Assembly (NCBI GenBank): GCA_021815005.1
Contig: JAKAHL010000038.1
Span: 1-11,023 of the forward strand
Length of the DNA: 11,023 bases
Direction of reading: 5' to 3'
From: Chloroflexota bacterium
GTDB taxonomy: Bacteria > Chloroflexota > Limnocylindria > Limnocylindrales > CSP1-4
The notes beneath the pieces are model-generated. The model was not told the DNA's origin. It saw nothing but the letters and a program-made list of their open reading frames with translations, and ran no database searches. Both the position numbers and the translations under genes were made by a program. Of this stretch, positions 1 to 8,033 are shown piece by piece. Each line of letters starts with the position of its first letter. Position 1 is the first letter of the stretch.

Positions 1-1
1 G

Positions 2-1129
2 TTCGTCTCGCAGGTTGCCGAGACCGTGGGAGCCGACGGGCGCTTCCTCCACCTGGGCCTCACCAGCAGCGACGTGGTGGACACGGCCCTCGCGCTCCAG
101 CTGCGGGCGGCGGGGGAGCGGCTGCTAGCGGGTGCGGACCGGCTCACGAGCGTGCTGATCGGCCGCGCCCGTCGCGAGGCCGGCACGATCATGATGGGCC
201 GCACGCACTCGGTGCACGCGGAGCCCACCACGTTCGGCCTCAAGTGCGCCGGCTGGGCGTTCGAGGTGGCGCGCGGGCGCGAGCGGCTCGCGGCGGCCAC
301 CGAGGAGATCGCCACCGGCAAGATCAGCGGCCCGGTGGGCACGTACAGCCACCTGCCGCCGGACCTCGAGGCGGAGGTCCTGGGCGACCTGGGCCTGCGC
401 GTGGACCCGGTGAGCACCCAGATCGTGCAGCGTGACCGCCACGCTGCGTTTTTGGCGGCCATCGCCATCCTGGGCGGCAGCCTCGAGCGGCTGGCGACCG
501 AGGTGCGCAACCTCCAGCACACCGAGATCGCCGAGGTCATGGAGCCGTTCAAGCGGGGCCAGAAGGGCTCCTCGGCGATGCCCCACAAGCGCAACCCCAT
601 CCTGTCCGAGCGGATCGCGGGCATGGCGCGCCTGCTGCGCGGCTACGCCCACACCGCGATGGAGGACCAGCCGCTGTGGCACGAGCGCGACATCAGCCAC
701 AGCTCGGCGGAGCGCGTGATCCTGCCCGACGCGACGATCCTGCTCGACTACATGCTCGCCAAGACGGCGGGCCTGGTGGAGGGTCTCGTGGTCCGGCCCG
801 AGCGGATGCGGGAGAACATCGAGCGCGGCCTGGGGCTGCACGCCTCGTCGCGGGTCCTGCTGGCGCTGGTGGAGCGAGGCGGGCTCTCGCGCGAGGACGC
901 GTACGCCATCGTCCAGCGGCACGCCCTGCGCGCCGCGGACGAGCGCGTCGCGCTCCACGGCCTGCTCGCCACGGACCCGGCCGTGGCCCAGAAGCTCAGC
1001 CTGGCCGACCTCGACGCCTGCTTCGACGACGCGGTCGTGCTTCGGCACGTGCCTGTGGTGATCGCACGGCTGGACGCGCTCGAGGCGGCGATCGCCGGCC
1101 GCAAGGAGGGCACCCATGGCGCTCGCTAG
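2..1129 (+). CDS. purB: Adenylosuccinate lyase, 5'-truncated by window edge
   Basis: PurB cleaves fumarate from SAICAR (step 8 of IMP synthesis) and from adenylosuccinate (AMP synthesis) in the cytoplasm. The frame is open at the left edge from base 2, and 375 residues are visible. Alignment from memory to the 431-residue B. subtilis enzyme suggests about 72 N-terminal residues are missing. Seen: HLGLTSSDVVDTA near the start (His codon 50-52, equivalent to B. subtilis His89); GRTHSVHAEPTTFG with the general acid/base His at 206-208 (His141 equivalent); the fumarase/ASL superfamily signature GSSAMPHKRNP at 566-598 in the flexible catalytic loop; and WHERDISHSSAER after it. The GTG at 26 is internal to the conserved domain and is not the true start. 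The stop TAG (1127-1129) lies inside purC, giving a 14-base overlap. Identification is secure; only the N-terminus is unknown. Confidence 0.97.
   Translation, partial: FVSQVAETVGADGRFLHLGLTSSDVVDTALALQLRAAGERLLAGADRLTSVLIGRARREAGTIMMGRTHSVHAEPTTFGLKCAGWAFEVARGRERLAAATEEIATGKISGPVGTYSHLPPDLEAEVLGDLGLRVDPVSTQIVQRDRHAAFLAAIAILGGSLERLATEVRNLQHTEIAEVMEPFKRGQKGSSAMPHKRNPILSERIAGMARLLRGYAHTAMEDQPLWHERDISHSSAERVILPDATILLDYMLAKTAGLVEGLVVRPERMRENIERGLGLHASSRVLLALVERGGLSREDAYAIVQRHALRAADERVALHGLLATDPAVAQKLSLADLDACFDDAVVLRHVPVVIARLDALEAAIAGRKEGTHGAR
1103..1110 (+). promoter_or_regulatory. Ribosome binding site of purC
   Basis: AAGGAGGG lies 5 nt before the ATG at 1116, inside the last codons of purB. 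It is a near-perfect anti-16S match and fixes the purC start within the purB reading frame. Confidence 0.85.
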
Positions 1130-2033
1130 CGCGTTCGTCCGCTCGGGCAAGGTCCGCGACCTCTACGCCGTCGGCGACGACCGGCTGCTGCTGGTCGCGT
1201 CGGACCGGCTGTCGGCGTTCGACGTCATCCTGCCCACGCCGATCGCGGACAAGGGCCGCATCCTCACCGGTCTGTCCCGGTTCTGGTTCCGCGAGACCGC
1301 CGACATCGTGGCGAACCACCTGCTCTCCACGGACCCCGCTGACCTGCCGGCGGAGCTCACCGGCGGCGACGCCGCGGTCCTGGCGGGCCTGCGGGGCCGG
1401 ATGATGCTCGGCCGGCGCGCCGAGGTGCTCCCCGTGGAGTGCGTGGTCCGCGGCTACGTGAGCGGGTCCGGGTGGAAGGACTACCGGGCCCGGGGCGCCA
1501 TCTGCGGCGTTGCCCTGCCCGCCGGGCTGCGGGAGAGCGACCGCCTGCCCGAGCCGATCTTCACGCCAGCGTGGAAGGCCCCGGCCGGCGCCCACGACGA
1601 GAACATCGCGTTCGAGCGCGTGGTGGAGCTGGTGGGCGACGCCGGGCTCGCCGCCAGGGTGCGCGACGCCTCGCTGGCGCTGTACGCCCGGGGCGCGGCG
1701 GTGTGCGAGCGGGCGGGGATCATCCTGGCCGACACCAAGTTCGAGTTCGGCGTGGCGCCCGACGGCGAGCTCCTGCTCATCGACGAGGCCATGACGCCGG
1801 ACTCGTCGCGCTTCTGGGATGCTGCGGCCTACGAGCCGGGACGGGCCCAGGCGAGCTACGACAAGCAGTTCGTCCGCGACTGGCTGGAAGCCCAGCCGTG
1901 GGCCAAGACGGCGCCGGGGCCGGACCTCCCGGATGACGTGGTGGCGGGGACCCGCGCCCGCTACGTCGAGGCCTACGAGCGGATCACCGGGGCGAGCTTC
2001 GCCCGCTACCTGTCGGAGGACGTCATCGCGTGA
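1116..2033 (+). CDS. purC: SAICAR synthetase (phosphoribosylaminoimidazole-succinocarboxamide synthase)
   Basis: PurC joins CAIR and aspartate with ATP to form SAICAR (step 7). The 305-residue product is of the longer, yeast Ade1/actinobacterial type rather than the roughly 240-residue E. coli/B. subtilis type. Visible motifs: GKVRDLY (11-17) of the N-terminal nucleotide-binding lobe; SDRLSAFD (29-36); the first family signature in PVECVVRGYVSGSGW (106-120); HDEN (160-163); the second signature LADTKFEFG (204-212); and DEAMTPDSSRFW (223-234). One oddity is Trp153 in FTPAWKAP, where family members I recall have Thr (TPATKA or TPSTKA). The ATG start follows a strong ribosome binding site and overlaps purB by 14 bases. 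The stop overlaps purS by 4 bases (GTGA), which suggests translational coupling. Confidence 0.97.
   Translation: MALASAFVRSGKVRDLYAVGDDRLLLVASDRLSAFDVILPTPIADKGRILTGLSRFWFRETADIVANHLLSTDPADLPAELTGGDAAVLAGLRGRMMLGRRAEVLPVECVVRGYVSGSGWKDYRARGAICGVALPAGLRESDRLPEPIFTPAWKAPAGAHDENIAFERVVELVGDAGLAARVRDASLALYARGAAVCERAGIILADTKFEFGVAPDGELLLIDEAMTPDSSRFWDAAAYEPGRAQASYDKQFVRDWLEAQPWAKTAPGPDLPDDVVAGTRARYVEAYERITGASFARYLSEDVIA
2015..2020 (+). promoter_or_regulatory. Ribosome binding site of purS
   Basis: GGAGGA lies 9 nt before the GTG at 2030, within the 3' end of purC. It supports the GTGA-overlap start for this very small gene. Confidence 0.7.
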
Positions 2034-2290
2034 GCGACCAGCCCGCCTACCGCTTCGCGGTCAACGTCACCCCCAAGCCCGGCATCCTGGACCCCCAGGG
2101 CCGGGCCGTGGAGAAGAGCCTGCCCCACCTGGGCATCAGCGGCGTCTCGGCCGTCCGCGTCGGCCGGCGCGTGGAGCTGACCGTGCAGGCGGCCGATGCC
2201 ACGGCGGCGCGCGCCGTGGTGGACCGGCTGGCGTCGGAGCTGCTCAGCAACCCGCTGATGGAGCTGTTCGACGTCGAGGTGCTCGCGTGA
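2030..2290 (+). CDS. purS: Phosphoribosylformylglycinamidine synthase, PurS subunit
   Basis: PurS is the small structural subunit of the three-part FGAM synthase (step 4). In the family it bridges PurQ and PurL and is thought to help ammonia channelling between them. The 86-residue product matches the usual size of 80-85. Seen: the N-terminal strand [17 protein letters not shown] (8-24) with the typical DPQG turn, then [11 protein letters not shown] in the middle and [18 protein letters not shown] at the end, all family hallmarks. It starts at GTG 2030, overlapping the purC stop by 4 bases, and its own stop overlaps the purQ GTG by 4 bases. Its position directly before purQ and purL confirms the small-PurL system, as opposed to the single large PurL of enterobacteria. 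Confidence 0.96.
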   Translation: MSDQPAYRFAVNVTPKPGILDPQGRAVEKSLPHLGISGVSAVRVGRRVELTVQAADATAARAVVDRLASELLSNPLMELFDVEVLA

Positions 2291-3045
2291 CGGCTCGGGT
2301 CGGAATCGTCCTGTTCCCGGGCTCCAACCGGGACATCGACGCGGCCAACGCGCTCGTGGTCGCGGGTGCCGAGCCGGTGCGGCTGTGGCACGAGTCCGTG
2401 GACCTCGAGGGCGTCAGCGGCATCCTCATCCCGGGCGGCTTCGCCTACGGCGACTACCTGCGGGCGGGCGTGATCGCCCGGTTCAGCCCCGTCATGCGCG
2501 CGGTGGCCGAGTTCGCCGGGCGCGGCGGCCCGGTCCTGGGCATCTGCAACGGGTTCCAGGTCCTCGCCGAGGCGAGGCTGGTGCCCGGCGCGCTGCTCCG
2601 CAACCGGGGCCTCCGGTTCGTGAGCCGCCAGGTGGCGATCCTGCCGGACCGCCTCGACTCGCCGTTCACGCGCGAGGTGGCGGAGCGCCGGCCGCTGCGC
2701 ATGCCCGTCGCCCACGGCGAGGGCTGCTACTACGCGGACGAGGCCACGCTCGACGCGCTCGAGGCCGACGGCAGCGTCCTGTGGCGCTACGCCAACCCCG
2801 ACGGCAGCGTCGCCGGACCCGACGATCCCGGCAACCCCAACGGCTCGCTGCGGGGCATCGCGGGCGTGTGCAACGCCGCGGGCAACGTGGCTGGGCTCAT
2901 GCCGCACCCCGAGACTGCCGTGGAGGCGGTCCTGGGCTCCGACGACGGCCTGGGGATCATCCGCTCGCTGGTCGTGAGCGCCGCGGAGTACGCTGCGACC
3001 GGCCGCGTCGCCGGCACCAGGCAGCCCGCCGGAGGTGCCGCGTGA
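2287..3045 (+). CDS. purQ: Phosphoribosylformylglycinamidine synthase, glutaminase subunit PurQ
   Basis: PurQ is a class I glutamine amidotransferase that releases ammonia from glutamine for PurL. The GTG at 2287 (GTGA overlap with purS; GAGG at 2276-2279) gives 252 residues, somewhat longer than the roughly 227 of B. subtilis PurQ. Seen: [14 protein letters not shown] at the N-terminus; [13 protein letters not shown] (49-61), which forms the oxyanion region; the nucleophile Cys87 in GICNGFQ; and His207 and Glu209 in MPHPET, completing the Cys-His-Glu triad. The extra length is mostly a low-complexity Ala/Gly tail after about residue 230. The frame stays open far upstream of 2287, but that region is purC and purS. 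The stop overlaps the purL GTG by 4 bases. Confidence 0.96.
   Translation: MTARVGIVLFPGSNRDIDAANALVVAGAEPVRLWHESVDLEGVSGILIPGGFAYGDYLRAGVIARFSPVMRAVAEFAGRGGPVLGICNGFQVLAEARLVPGALLRNRGLRFVSRQVAILPDRLDSPFTREVAERRPLRMPVAHGEGCYYADEATLDALEADGSVLWRYANPDGSVAGPDDPGNPNGSLRGIAGVCNAAGNVAGLMPHPETAVEAVLGSDDGLGIIRSLVVSAAEYAATGRVAGTRQPAGGAA
3031..3036 (+). promoter_or_regulatory. Ribosome binding site of purL
   Basis: GGAGGT lies 5 nt before the GTG at 3042. It selects this start over the many upstream in-frame codons, because the frame is open back to 2385. Confidence 0.75.
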
Positions 3046-5420
3046 CGGCCGAGGTCCCGCTCCACATCGCCCTCGGCCTGGTCGACGTCGAGCTGGACGC
3101 GGTCCGCGCCAAGCTGGGCCGCGAGCCGAACGACCTCGAGCTCGCCATGTTCAGCGTCATGTGGTCCGAGCACTGCTCCTACAAGAGCAGCCGGCCGCTG
3201 CTGCGGACGCTCCCCACCAAGGGCAAGGACGTCGTGGCGGGCGTGGGCGAGCAGGCCGGCGTCATCAGCATCGGGGACGGGCTCGCCGTGGCGTTCAAGA
3301 TCGAGAGCCACAACCACCCGTCCGCAGTGGAGCCGTACCAGGGCGCAGCCACCGGCGTGGGCGGCATCCTGCGCGACGTGTTCGCGATGGGCGCCCGCCC
3401 GATCGCGGTCCTCGACGCGCTGCGCTTCGGCAACCCCGAGGACCCGCGGACGCGGCACCTCGTGGACGGCGTCGTGCGTGGCGTCGGCGGCTACGGCAAC
3501 TGCGTCGGCGTGCCCACCGTGGGCGGCGAGCTCGTGTTCGACCCCTCCTACCAGGGCAACCCGCTCGTCAACGTCATGGCGATCGGGCTGCTCGAGGAGG
3601 GCATGCTCACGCGGGCCTCGGCGGACGGCCCCGGCAACCTGGTGGTCCTCTACGGCTCGGCCACCGGTCGCGACGGCATCGGCGGCGCCTCGGTGCTGGC
3701 CAGCGCCACGTTCGGCGACCAGGACCCGTCCAAGCGCCCCAGCGTCCAGGTGGGCGACCCGTTCGCGGAGAAGCTGCTGATCGAGGCGACGCTCGAGCTG
3801 ATCGCCCGCCAGCTGGTGGTCTCGATCCAGGACCTCGGCGCGGCGGGGATCACCTGCGCCACCTGCGAGACCGCCGACCGCGGCGGCACGGGCATGCTCG
3901 TCGACCTCGACGCCATCCCGCGCCGGGAGCCCGGCCTCGAGCCCTTCGAGGTGATGATCTCCGAGTCCCAGGAGCGTATGGTCGCGATCGTGGAGCCGGC
4001 GCAGTGGGCGGCGGTCCGCGAGGTGTGCGACCGGTGGGGGATCGCGTCGGCGGTCATCGGCCGGGTCACCGCCGAGCCCGACGTCGTGGTGCTGACCGGC
4101 CCGCACGGCGACGGCGCGCTCGGCCCCGACGGCCGGCCCGTTGCCGGCGCCGTCGAGCTGGCCCGCATCCCGGCCCCGGCGCTCGCGTCGGAGGCGATCG
4201 TGTTCGACCGCGAGTCGCGAGCCCCGGCCCGTCGCCGTCAGGCGCCCGCACCGGGCTCGCCGGCGGAGCCCGTGGCCGCGCTGCCGGTCCGCGGCCAGGA
4301 CCCCGGCGCGGTGCTGCTGGCGCTGCTGGGCTCGCCCAACCTCTCGTCGCGGCGCGCGGTCTTCGAGCAGTACGACAGCCACGTCCAGGCGAACACCGTG
4401 GACGGGCCCGGCCACGGGGCCGCGGTCCTCCGCATCAAGGGCACCTCCAAGGCCCTGGTGGCCACCACCGACGGCAACGCGCCGGTCGGCCAGCTGGACC
4501 CGTGGCTCGGCGCTGCGCTGTCGGTGGCCGAGGCCGCCCGCAACGTGTCCATCACGGGCGCCCGGCCGCTGGGCGTCACCAACTGCCTCAACTACGGCGA
4601 CCCGACCCGGCCGGAGGCGTTCTGGGCGCTCGCCGAGGGGGTCCGCGGCCTGGCCGACGCGTGCGTCGCGCTGGGGCTGCCGGTCACCGGCGGCAACGTG
4701 TCGCTCTACAACGAGGCGCCCGGCTCCGCCATCGCGCCGACGCCCGAGATCGGCATCGTCGGGCTGCTCGACGACGTGGCGACGCGCGTGGGGCCCGCGT
4801 TCCGCGGCGACGCCAGCGCGGTCCTCCTCGCCGGCCGCGCCACGCCGGGGCTGGCCGGCTCGGAGTACGCCCGCCTCGCCGGTGCGGCGCCGCAGGACGA
4901 CCCGCCGTCGATCGACCTGGATCTGGAGGCACGCCTGCAGGCGTTCGTCCGCGAGGCGATCGCCCGCGGCCTGGTCGAGAGCTGCCAGGACGTGTCGGCA
5001 GGCGGCCTCGCGGTTGCCCTTGCCGAGATGTGCGTCTGGGGCGGCCGTGGGGCCCGGCTCCGGCTGGGCGTCGGCGACTCGCCGGCGGTGGCGCTGTTCG
5101 GCGAGAGCCCGTCGCGCCTGGTCATGGAGGCGCTGCCGCGCCACGCCCCGGCGCTCGAGCTGCTCGCCCGCCATCACGGGATCGTCACCGAGCTGCTGGG
5201 AACCACCGGCGGGCCGCGCCTGGTGATCGAGCTGGCCGGCGAGGGGGCGACGGGCGCTGCGGAGGAGCGCGGATCGAGGATCGCGGACGCGCTCGAGGTG
5301 GCCGTGGAGGACCTTCGCCACGCGTGGGACCACGGGCTGCCGCGGGCGCTCGGCTGGGAGGACGAGGCGGCCGATGGCGCCGGGGGCGCCGCGCTGCCGG
5401 GTCTCGAGGTGGCGGGCTGA
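3042..5420 (+). CDS. purL: Phosphoribosylformylglycinamidine synthase, PurL subunit (small type)
   Basis: PurL is the synthetase subunit that turns FGAR, ATP and PurQ-derived ammonia into FGAM (step 4). The product has 792 residues, a small-type PurL slightly longer than the usual 740 or so. Seen: the N-terminal [11 protein letters not shown] (40-50) with His44 at the position of the catalytic histidine; [20 protein letters not shown] (88-107) of the ATP/metal site; [17 protein letters not shown] starting at residue 263; SESQERM further on; and GGNVSLYNE (550-558) in the second half. The two homologous halves are joined by a basic Pro/Ala-rich linker around residues 389-420 (encoded near 4206-4300), and about 25 extra residues follow the last helix. 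These account for most of the added length. The start is GTG in a GTGA overlap with purQ. The stop TGA shares one base with the purF ATG. Confidence 0.97.
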   Translation: MTAEVPLHIALGLVDVELDAVRAKLGREPNDLELAMFSVMWSEHCSYKSSRPLLRTLPTKGKDVVAGVGEQAGVISIGDGLAVAFKIESHNHPSAVEPYQGAATGVGGILRDVFAMGARPIAVLDALRFGNPEDPRTRHLVDGVVRGVGGYGNCVGVPTVGGELVFDPSYQGNPLVNVMAIGLLEEGMLTRASADGPGNLVVLYGSATGRDGIGGASVLASATFGDQDPSKRPSVQVGDPFAEKLLIEATLELIARQLVVSIQDLGAAGITCATCETADRGGTGMLVDLDAIPRREPGLEPFEVMISESQERMVAIVEPAQWAAVREVCDRWGIASAVIGRVTAEPDVVVLTGPHGDGALGPDGRPVAGAVELARIPAPALASEAIVFDRESRAPARRRQAPAPGSPAEPVAALPVRGQDPGAVLLALLGSPNLSSRRAVFEQYDSHVQANTVDGPGHGAAVLRIKGTSKALVATTDGNAPVGQLDPWLGAALSVAEAARNVSITGARPLGVTNCLNYGDPTRPEAFWALAEGVRGLADACVALGLPVTGGNVSLYNEAPGSAIAPTPEIGIVGLLDDVATRVGPAFRGDASAVLLAGRATPGLAGSEYARLAGAAPQDDPPSIDLDLEARLQAFVREAIARGLVESCQDVSAGGLAVALAEMCVWGGRGARLRLGVGDSPAVALFGESPSRLVMEALPRHAPALELLARHHGIVTELLGTTGGPRLVIELAGEGATGAAEERGSRIADALEVAVEDLRHAWDHGLPRALGWEDEAADGAGGAALPGLEVAG

Positions 5421-6871
5421 TGTGCGGCGTCGTCGGCGTCGTGCTCCCCGACCACGGCCACGAGGCCGCGGCCGTCGCCGCGACGGCGCTGTTCGCGCTC
5501 CAGCACCGGGGCCAGGAGTCGGCGGGCATCGGCGTGGCCGACGAGGGCCACCTGATGATCTACAAGGACCTGGGGATGGTGACCCAGGTCCTCGACGAGC
5601 GGCGGATCCCGTCGCTCAAGGGCGACCTGGCGGTTGCGCACTGCCGGTACTCGACCACGGGCTCCACCCTGTGGGAGAACGCGCAGCCCACGCTCCGGCT
5701 CGGGCCGCGACGGTCGATCGCGGTCAGCCACAACGGCAACCTGGTGAACACCCGCGAGCTGCTCGACCAGCTCCAGGGCGGTCGCGCCCGCCTGCCGGCC
5801 TCCACCGACACGGAGCTCCTCACCGCGCTGCTCGCGGACGAGCCCGCGGCCGACACGGTGGAGGCGCTCCAGAAGGTGCTGCCGCGGGTCCGCGGCGCCT
5901 TCAGCCTGGTCGTGCTCGACGAGCGGCACGTCATCGGCGTGCGCGACCCGCACGGCTTCCGGCCGCTGGCACTGGGGCGGATCCCGCCCGCTGGCGAGGA
6001 GCCCGGGCTGTGGGGTGACGACACGGCCGGCTGGATCCTGGCCTCGGAGACGGCCGCGCTGGACACCGTGGGCGCCGAGTACGTGCGCGAGGTGGAGCCC
6101 GGCGAGATCGTGGTCCTCGAGCCGGGCAGGGAGCCCTGGTCGGTGCGGTACGCCGAGGCGACCCCCGCCCTGTGCGTGTTCGAGCTCATCTACTTCGCCC
6201 GCCCGGACTCGTACCTGGAGGGCCGCAACCTCTACGAGGCGCGCCGGCGGATGGGCATGGAGCTCGCCAAGGAGCATCCGGTCGAGGCGGACCTCGTGAT
6301 GCCGGTCCCGGACACCGGCGGCCCGGCGGCGGCCGGCTACTCCGAGCAGTCGGGGATCCCGTACCGCGAGGGCTTCGTGCGCAACCGCTACAGCGGCCGC
6401 ACGTTCATCCAGCCCTCGCAGGCGATGCGCCAGCGGGGCGTGAACGTGAAGCTCAGCCCGCTGCGCGAGACCATCCGCGGCCAGCGGCTGATCGTGGTGG
6501 ACGATTCCATCGTGCGCGGCACCACCACGCGCCAGATCGTCGGCCTCCTCCGGCGCGCCGGCGCGCGCGAGGTCCACGTGCGGATCAGCGCCCCGCCCAT
6601 CTACCACCCCTGCTTCTACGGCATCGACACCGCGGTGCCCAAGGAGCTGCTGGCGGCCACGCACTCGATCGAGGAGATCCGCGAGTTCATCGGCGCCGAC
6701 ACGCTGGGCTACCTGTCGGTGCCGGGCGTGCTCAGCGCGGTGGACCTGCCGTACGACCGGTTCTGCTTCGCCTGCTTCGACGGGCGCTACCCGGAGCCGG
6801 TCCCGTACGACGTGGAGGCGCGCAAGTTCGTGCTCGAGGAGCCGGCCCCGACGGGGAGCGGCCAGCGGTGA
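5420..6871 (+). CDS. purF: Amidophosphoribosyltransferase (glutamine PRPP amidotransferase), Fe-S type
   Basis: PurF performs the committed step, making phosphoribosylamine from PRPP and glutamine. The product has 483 residues. The N-terminal Ntn glutaminase domain begins Met-Cys-Gly-Val-Val-Gly, so Cys2 becomes the nucleophile after Met removal; LQHRGQESAG (27-36) and SHNGNLVN (103-110) follow. The C-terminal phosphoribosyltransferase domain carries VPDTGGPAAAGY (296-307) and the PRPP loop VVDDSIVRGTTT (359-370). Four cysteines sit at the positions of the B. subtilis [4Fe-4S] ligands: Cys252 before ELIYFARPDS, Cys398 in HPCFYGID, and Cys449/Cys452 in CFAC. Unlike B. subtilis PurF there is no propeptide: ATG immediately precedes the Cys codon, with GAGG at 5406-5409. 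The start ATG overlaps the purL TGA by one base. In the family this enzyme is feedback-inhibited by purine nucleotides. Confidence 0.97.
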   Translation: MCGVVGVVLPDHGHEAAAVAATALFALQHRGQESAGIGVADEGHLMIYKDLGMVTQVLDERRIPSLKGDLAVAHCRYSTTGSTLWENAQPTLRLGPRRSIAVSHNGNLVNTRELLDQLQGGRARLPASTDTELLTALLADEPAADTVEALQKVLPRVRGAFSLVVLDERHVIGVRDPHGFRPLALGRIPPAGEEPGLWGDDTAGWILASETAALDTVGAEYVREVEPGEIVVLEPGREPWSVRYAEATPALCVFELIYFARPDSYLEGRNLYEARRRMGMELAKEHPVEADLVMPVPDTGGPAAAGYSEQSGIPYREGFVRNRYSGRTFIQPSQAMRQRGVNVKLSPLRETIRGQRLIVVDDSIVRGTTTRQIVGLLRRAGAREVHVRISAPPIYHPCFYGIDTAVPKELLAATHSIEEIREFIGADTLGYLSVPGVLSAVDLPYDRFCFACFDGRYPEPVPYDVEARKFVLEEPAPTGSGQR

Positions 6872-6873
6872 GC

Positions 6874-6880
6874 GGGAGGT
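6874..6880 (+). promoter_or_regulatory. Ribosome binding site of purM
   Basis: GGGAGGT lies in the 16-nt purF-purM gap, 7 nt before the GTG at 6888, and fixes the purM start. Confidence 0.8.
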
Positions 6881-6887
6881 CCCAGGC

Positions 6888-8033
6888 GTGAGCGGCAAGA
6901 CCGCAGCGGACCGGAGCGCGTACGCGGCATCCGGCGTGGACGTGGCGGCGGGCGAGCGCGCCGTGGATCTGATGCGCGCGTCGGTGGCGTCCACCGCCCG
7001 CCCCGAGGTCCTCGGCGGCCTCGGCGGGTTCGGGGCCGCGTTCGCCATCCCGGCCGGGTATCGCGAGCCGGTCATCGTGTCCTCCACCGACGGGGTGGGG
7101 ACGAAGACCGCGATCGCGCAGGCCGTGGGGCGGCTGGACACCATCGGCATCGACCTGGTGGCGATGTGCGCCGACGACGTGGTGTGCGCGGGTGCCGAGC
7201 CGGTGGCGTTCCTCGACTACATCGCGGTCGGCCAGCTCGTCCCCGAGCGCGTGGCGAGCCTGGTCGCGGGCATCGCGGAGGGCTGTCGCCAGGCGGGCGC
7301 CGCGCTGGTGGGCGGCGAGACGGCCGAGCACCCGGGGCTGATGGAGCCCGACGAGTTCGACCTGGCCGGGTTCTGCGTGGGGGTCGCCGAGCGATCGCGA
7401 CTGCTCGACGGGACGGCGGCGCGCGCCGGCGACGCGATCGTCGGCCTCGCCTCGTCGGGGCTCCACGCCAACGGGTACTCGCTAGTTCGCAAGGTGCTCG
7501 CCGGCCTGCACCTCGAGCTCGACGTCCCGTACGGAGGCGTTGCCTGCCGCGCCTTCGGCTGCTCGATGTCGGGCGCCGAATTGCTGGCGGAGCCCGGGCT
7601 GATCGACGCGACGCTGGGCGAGATCCTGCTCGCGCCCACGCGCATCTACGCGCGCGACGTGCTGGCGATCCGCGCCGAGCTCGAGGCGGCCGGCCACGAG
7701 CTCCGGGGCCTTGCCCACATCACCGGCGGCGGGCTGCCCGGCAACGTGCCGCGGGCGCTGCCGGACCACCTCGGCGCGCGGCTCGACCCGTCGTCGTGGC
7801 CGGTGCCGTCGGTGATCCGGCTGGTGTCGGCGTTCGGGATGCTCGGCGGGCCGGAGCAGCGGGCCACGTTCAACGCGGGGATCGGCATGGTGCTGGTCGT
7901 GCCGCCGGATGCCGCCGGACCGACGGTCGAGATCGCGCGGGCGCGAGGCGTGCCGGCCTGGGTGATCGGCGACGCGGTGGAGGCGGCAGCCCTGGGCGGC
8001 ACGCGGTACGTTGAGGAGGCGAGGGGCGCGTGA
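6888..8033 (+). CDS. purM: Phosphoribosylformylglycinamidine cyclo-ligase (AIR synthetase)
   Basis: PurM closes the imidazole ring, converting FGAM to AIR with ATP (step 5). It has 381 residues against about 345-350 in well-known members. Seen: YAASGVDVAAGERAVDLM (12-29); GGFGAAF (46-52); the nucleotide-binding STDGVGTKTAIA (66-77); DLVAMCADDVVCAGAEP (89-105); GGETAEHPGLMEPDEFDLAG (142-161), an actinobacterial-looking version of this motif; SSGLHANGYSLVRKVL (189-204); ITGGGLPGNVPRALP (278-292); and FNAGIGMVL (328-336). The extra length comes from a modest N-terminal extension and an insertion of about 20 residues near 213-238 that contains Cys220 and Cys225, between the LVRKVL helix and TLGEILLAPTRIY. 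Its stop overlaps the next gene by 4 bases (GTGA). Confidence 0.96.
   Translation: MSGKTAADRSAYAASGVDVAAGERAVDLMRASVASTARPEVLGGLGGFGAAFAIPAGYREPVIVSSTDGVGTKTAIAQAVGRLDTIGIDLVAMCADDVVCAGAEPVAFLDYIAVGQLVPERVASLVAGIAEGCRQAGAALVGGETAEHPGLMEPDEFDLAGFCVGVAERSRLLDGTAARAGDAIVGLASSGLHANGYSLVRKVLAGLHLELDVPYGGVACRAFGCSMSGAELLAEPGLIDATLGEILLAPTRIYARDVLAIRAELEAAGHELRGLAHITGGGLPGNVPRALPDHLGARLDPSSWPVPSVIRLVSAFGMLGGPEQRATFNAGIGMVLVVPPDAAGPTVEIARARGVPAWVIGDAVEAAALGGTRYVEEARGA
8013..8019 (+). promoter_or_regulatory. Ribosome binding site of the purN-purH fusion
   Basis: GAGGAGG lies 10 nt before the GTG at 8030. A second purine run, GAGGGG (8021-8026), is only 3 nt away. The first is the more likely Shine-Dalgarno site. 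Confidence 0.6.

Noticed and set aside
1819..3045. Much longer upstream extensions of the purQ (from 1819), purL (from 2385) and purF (from 3035) frames
   Set aside because: The added translations are low-complexity Arg/Pro/Ala out-of-frame readings of neighbouring genes. Family start positions and ribosome binding sites support the GTGA or TGATG starts instead.
2787..5333. Very long open frame on the - strand opposite purL (848 codons), with other long antisense frames at 7646-10312 and 5174-7150
   Set aside because: Their translations are rich in Arg, Ala, His and Gly and show no family motifs, while the + strand encodes well-conserved enzymes. Stop codons are rare by composition at this GC content.
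5376..5390. Small palindrome GGCGCC-GGG-GGCGCC near the purL 3' end, about 30 nt before purF
   Set aside because: A 6-bp GC stem is expected often by chance at this composition, and it lies inside the purL coding tail with no tract or conserved context.
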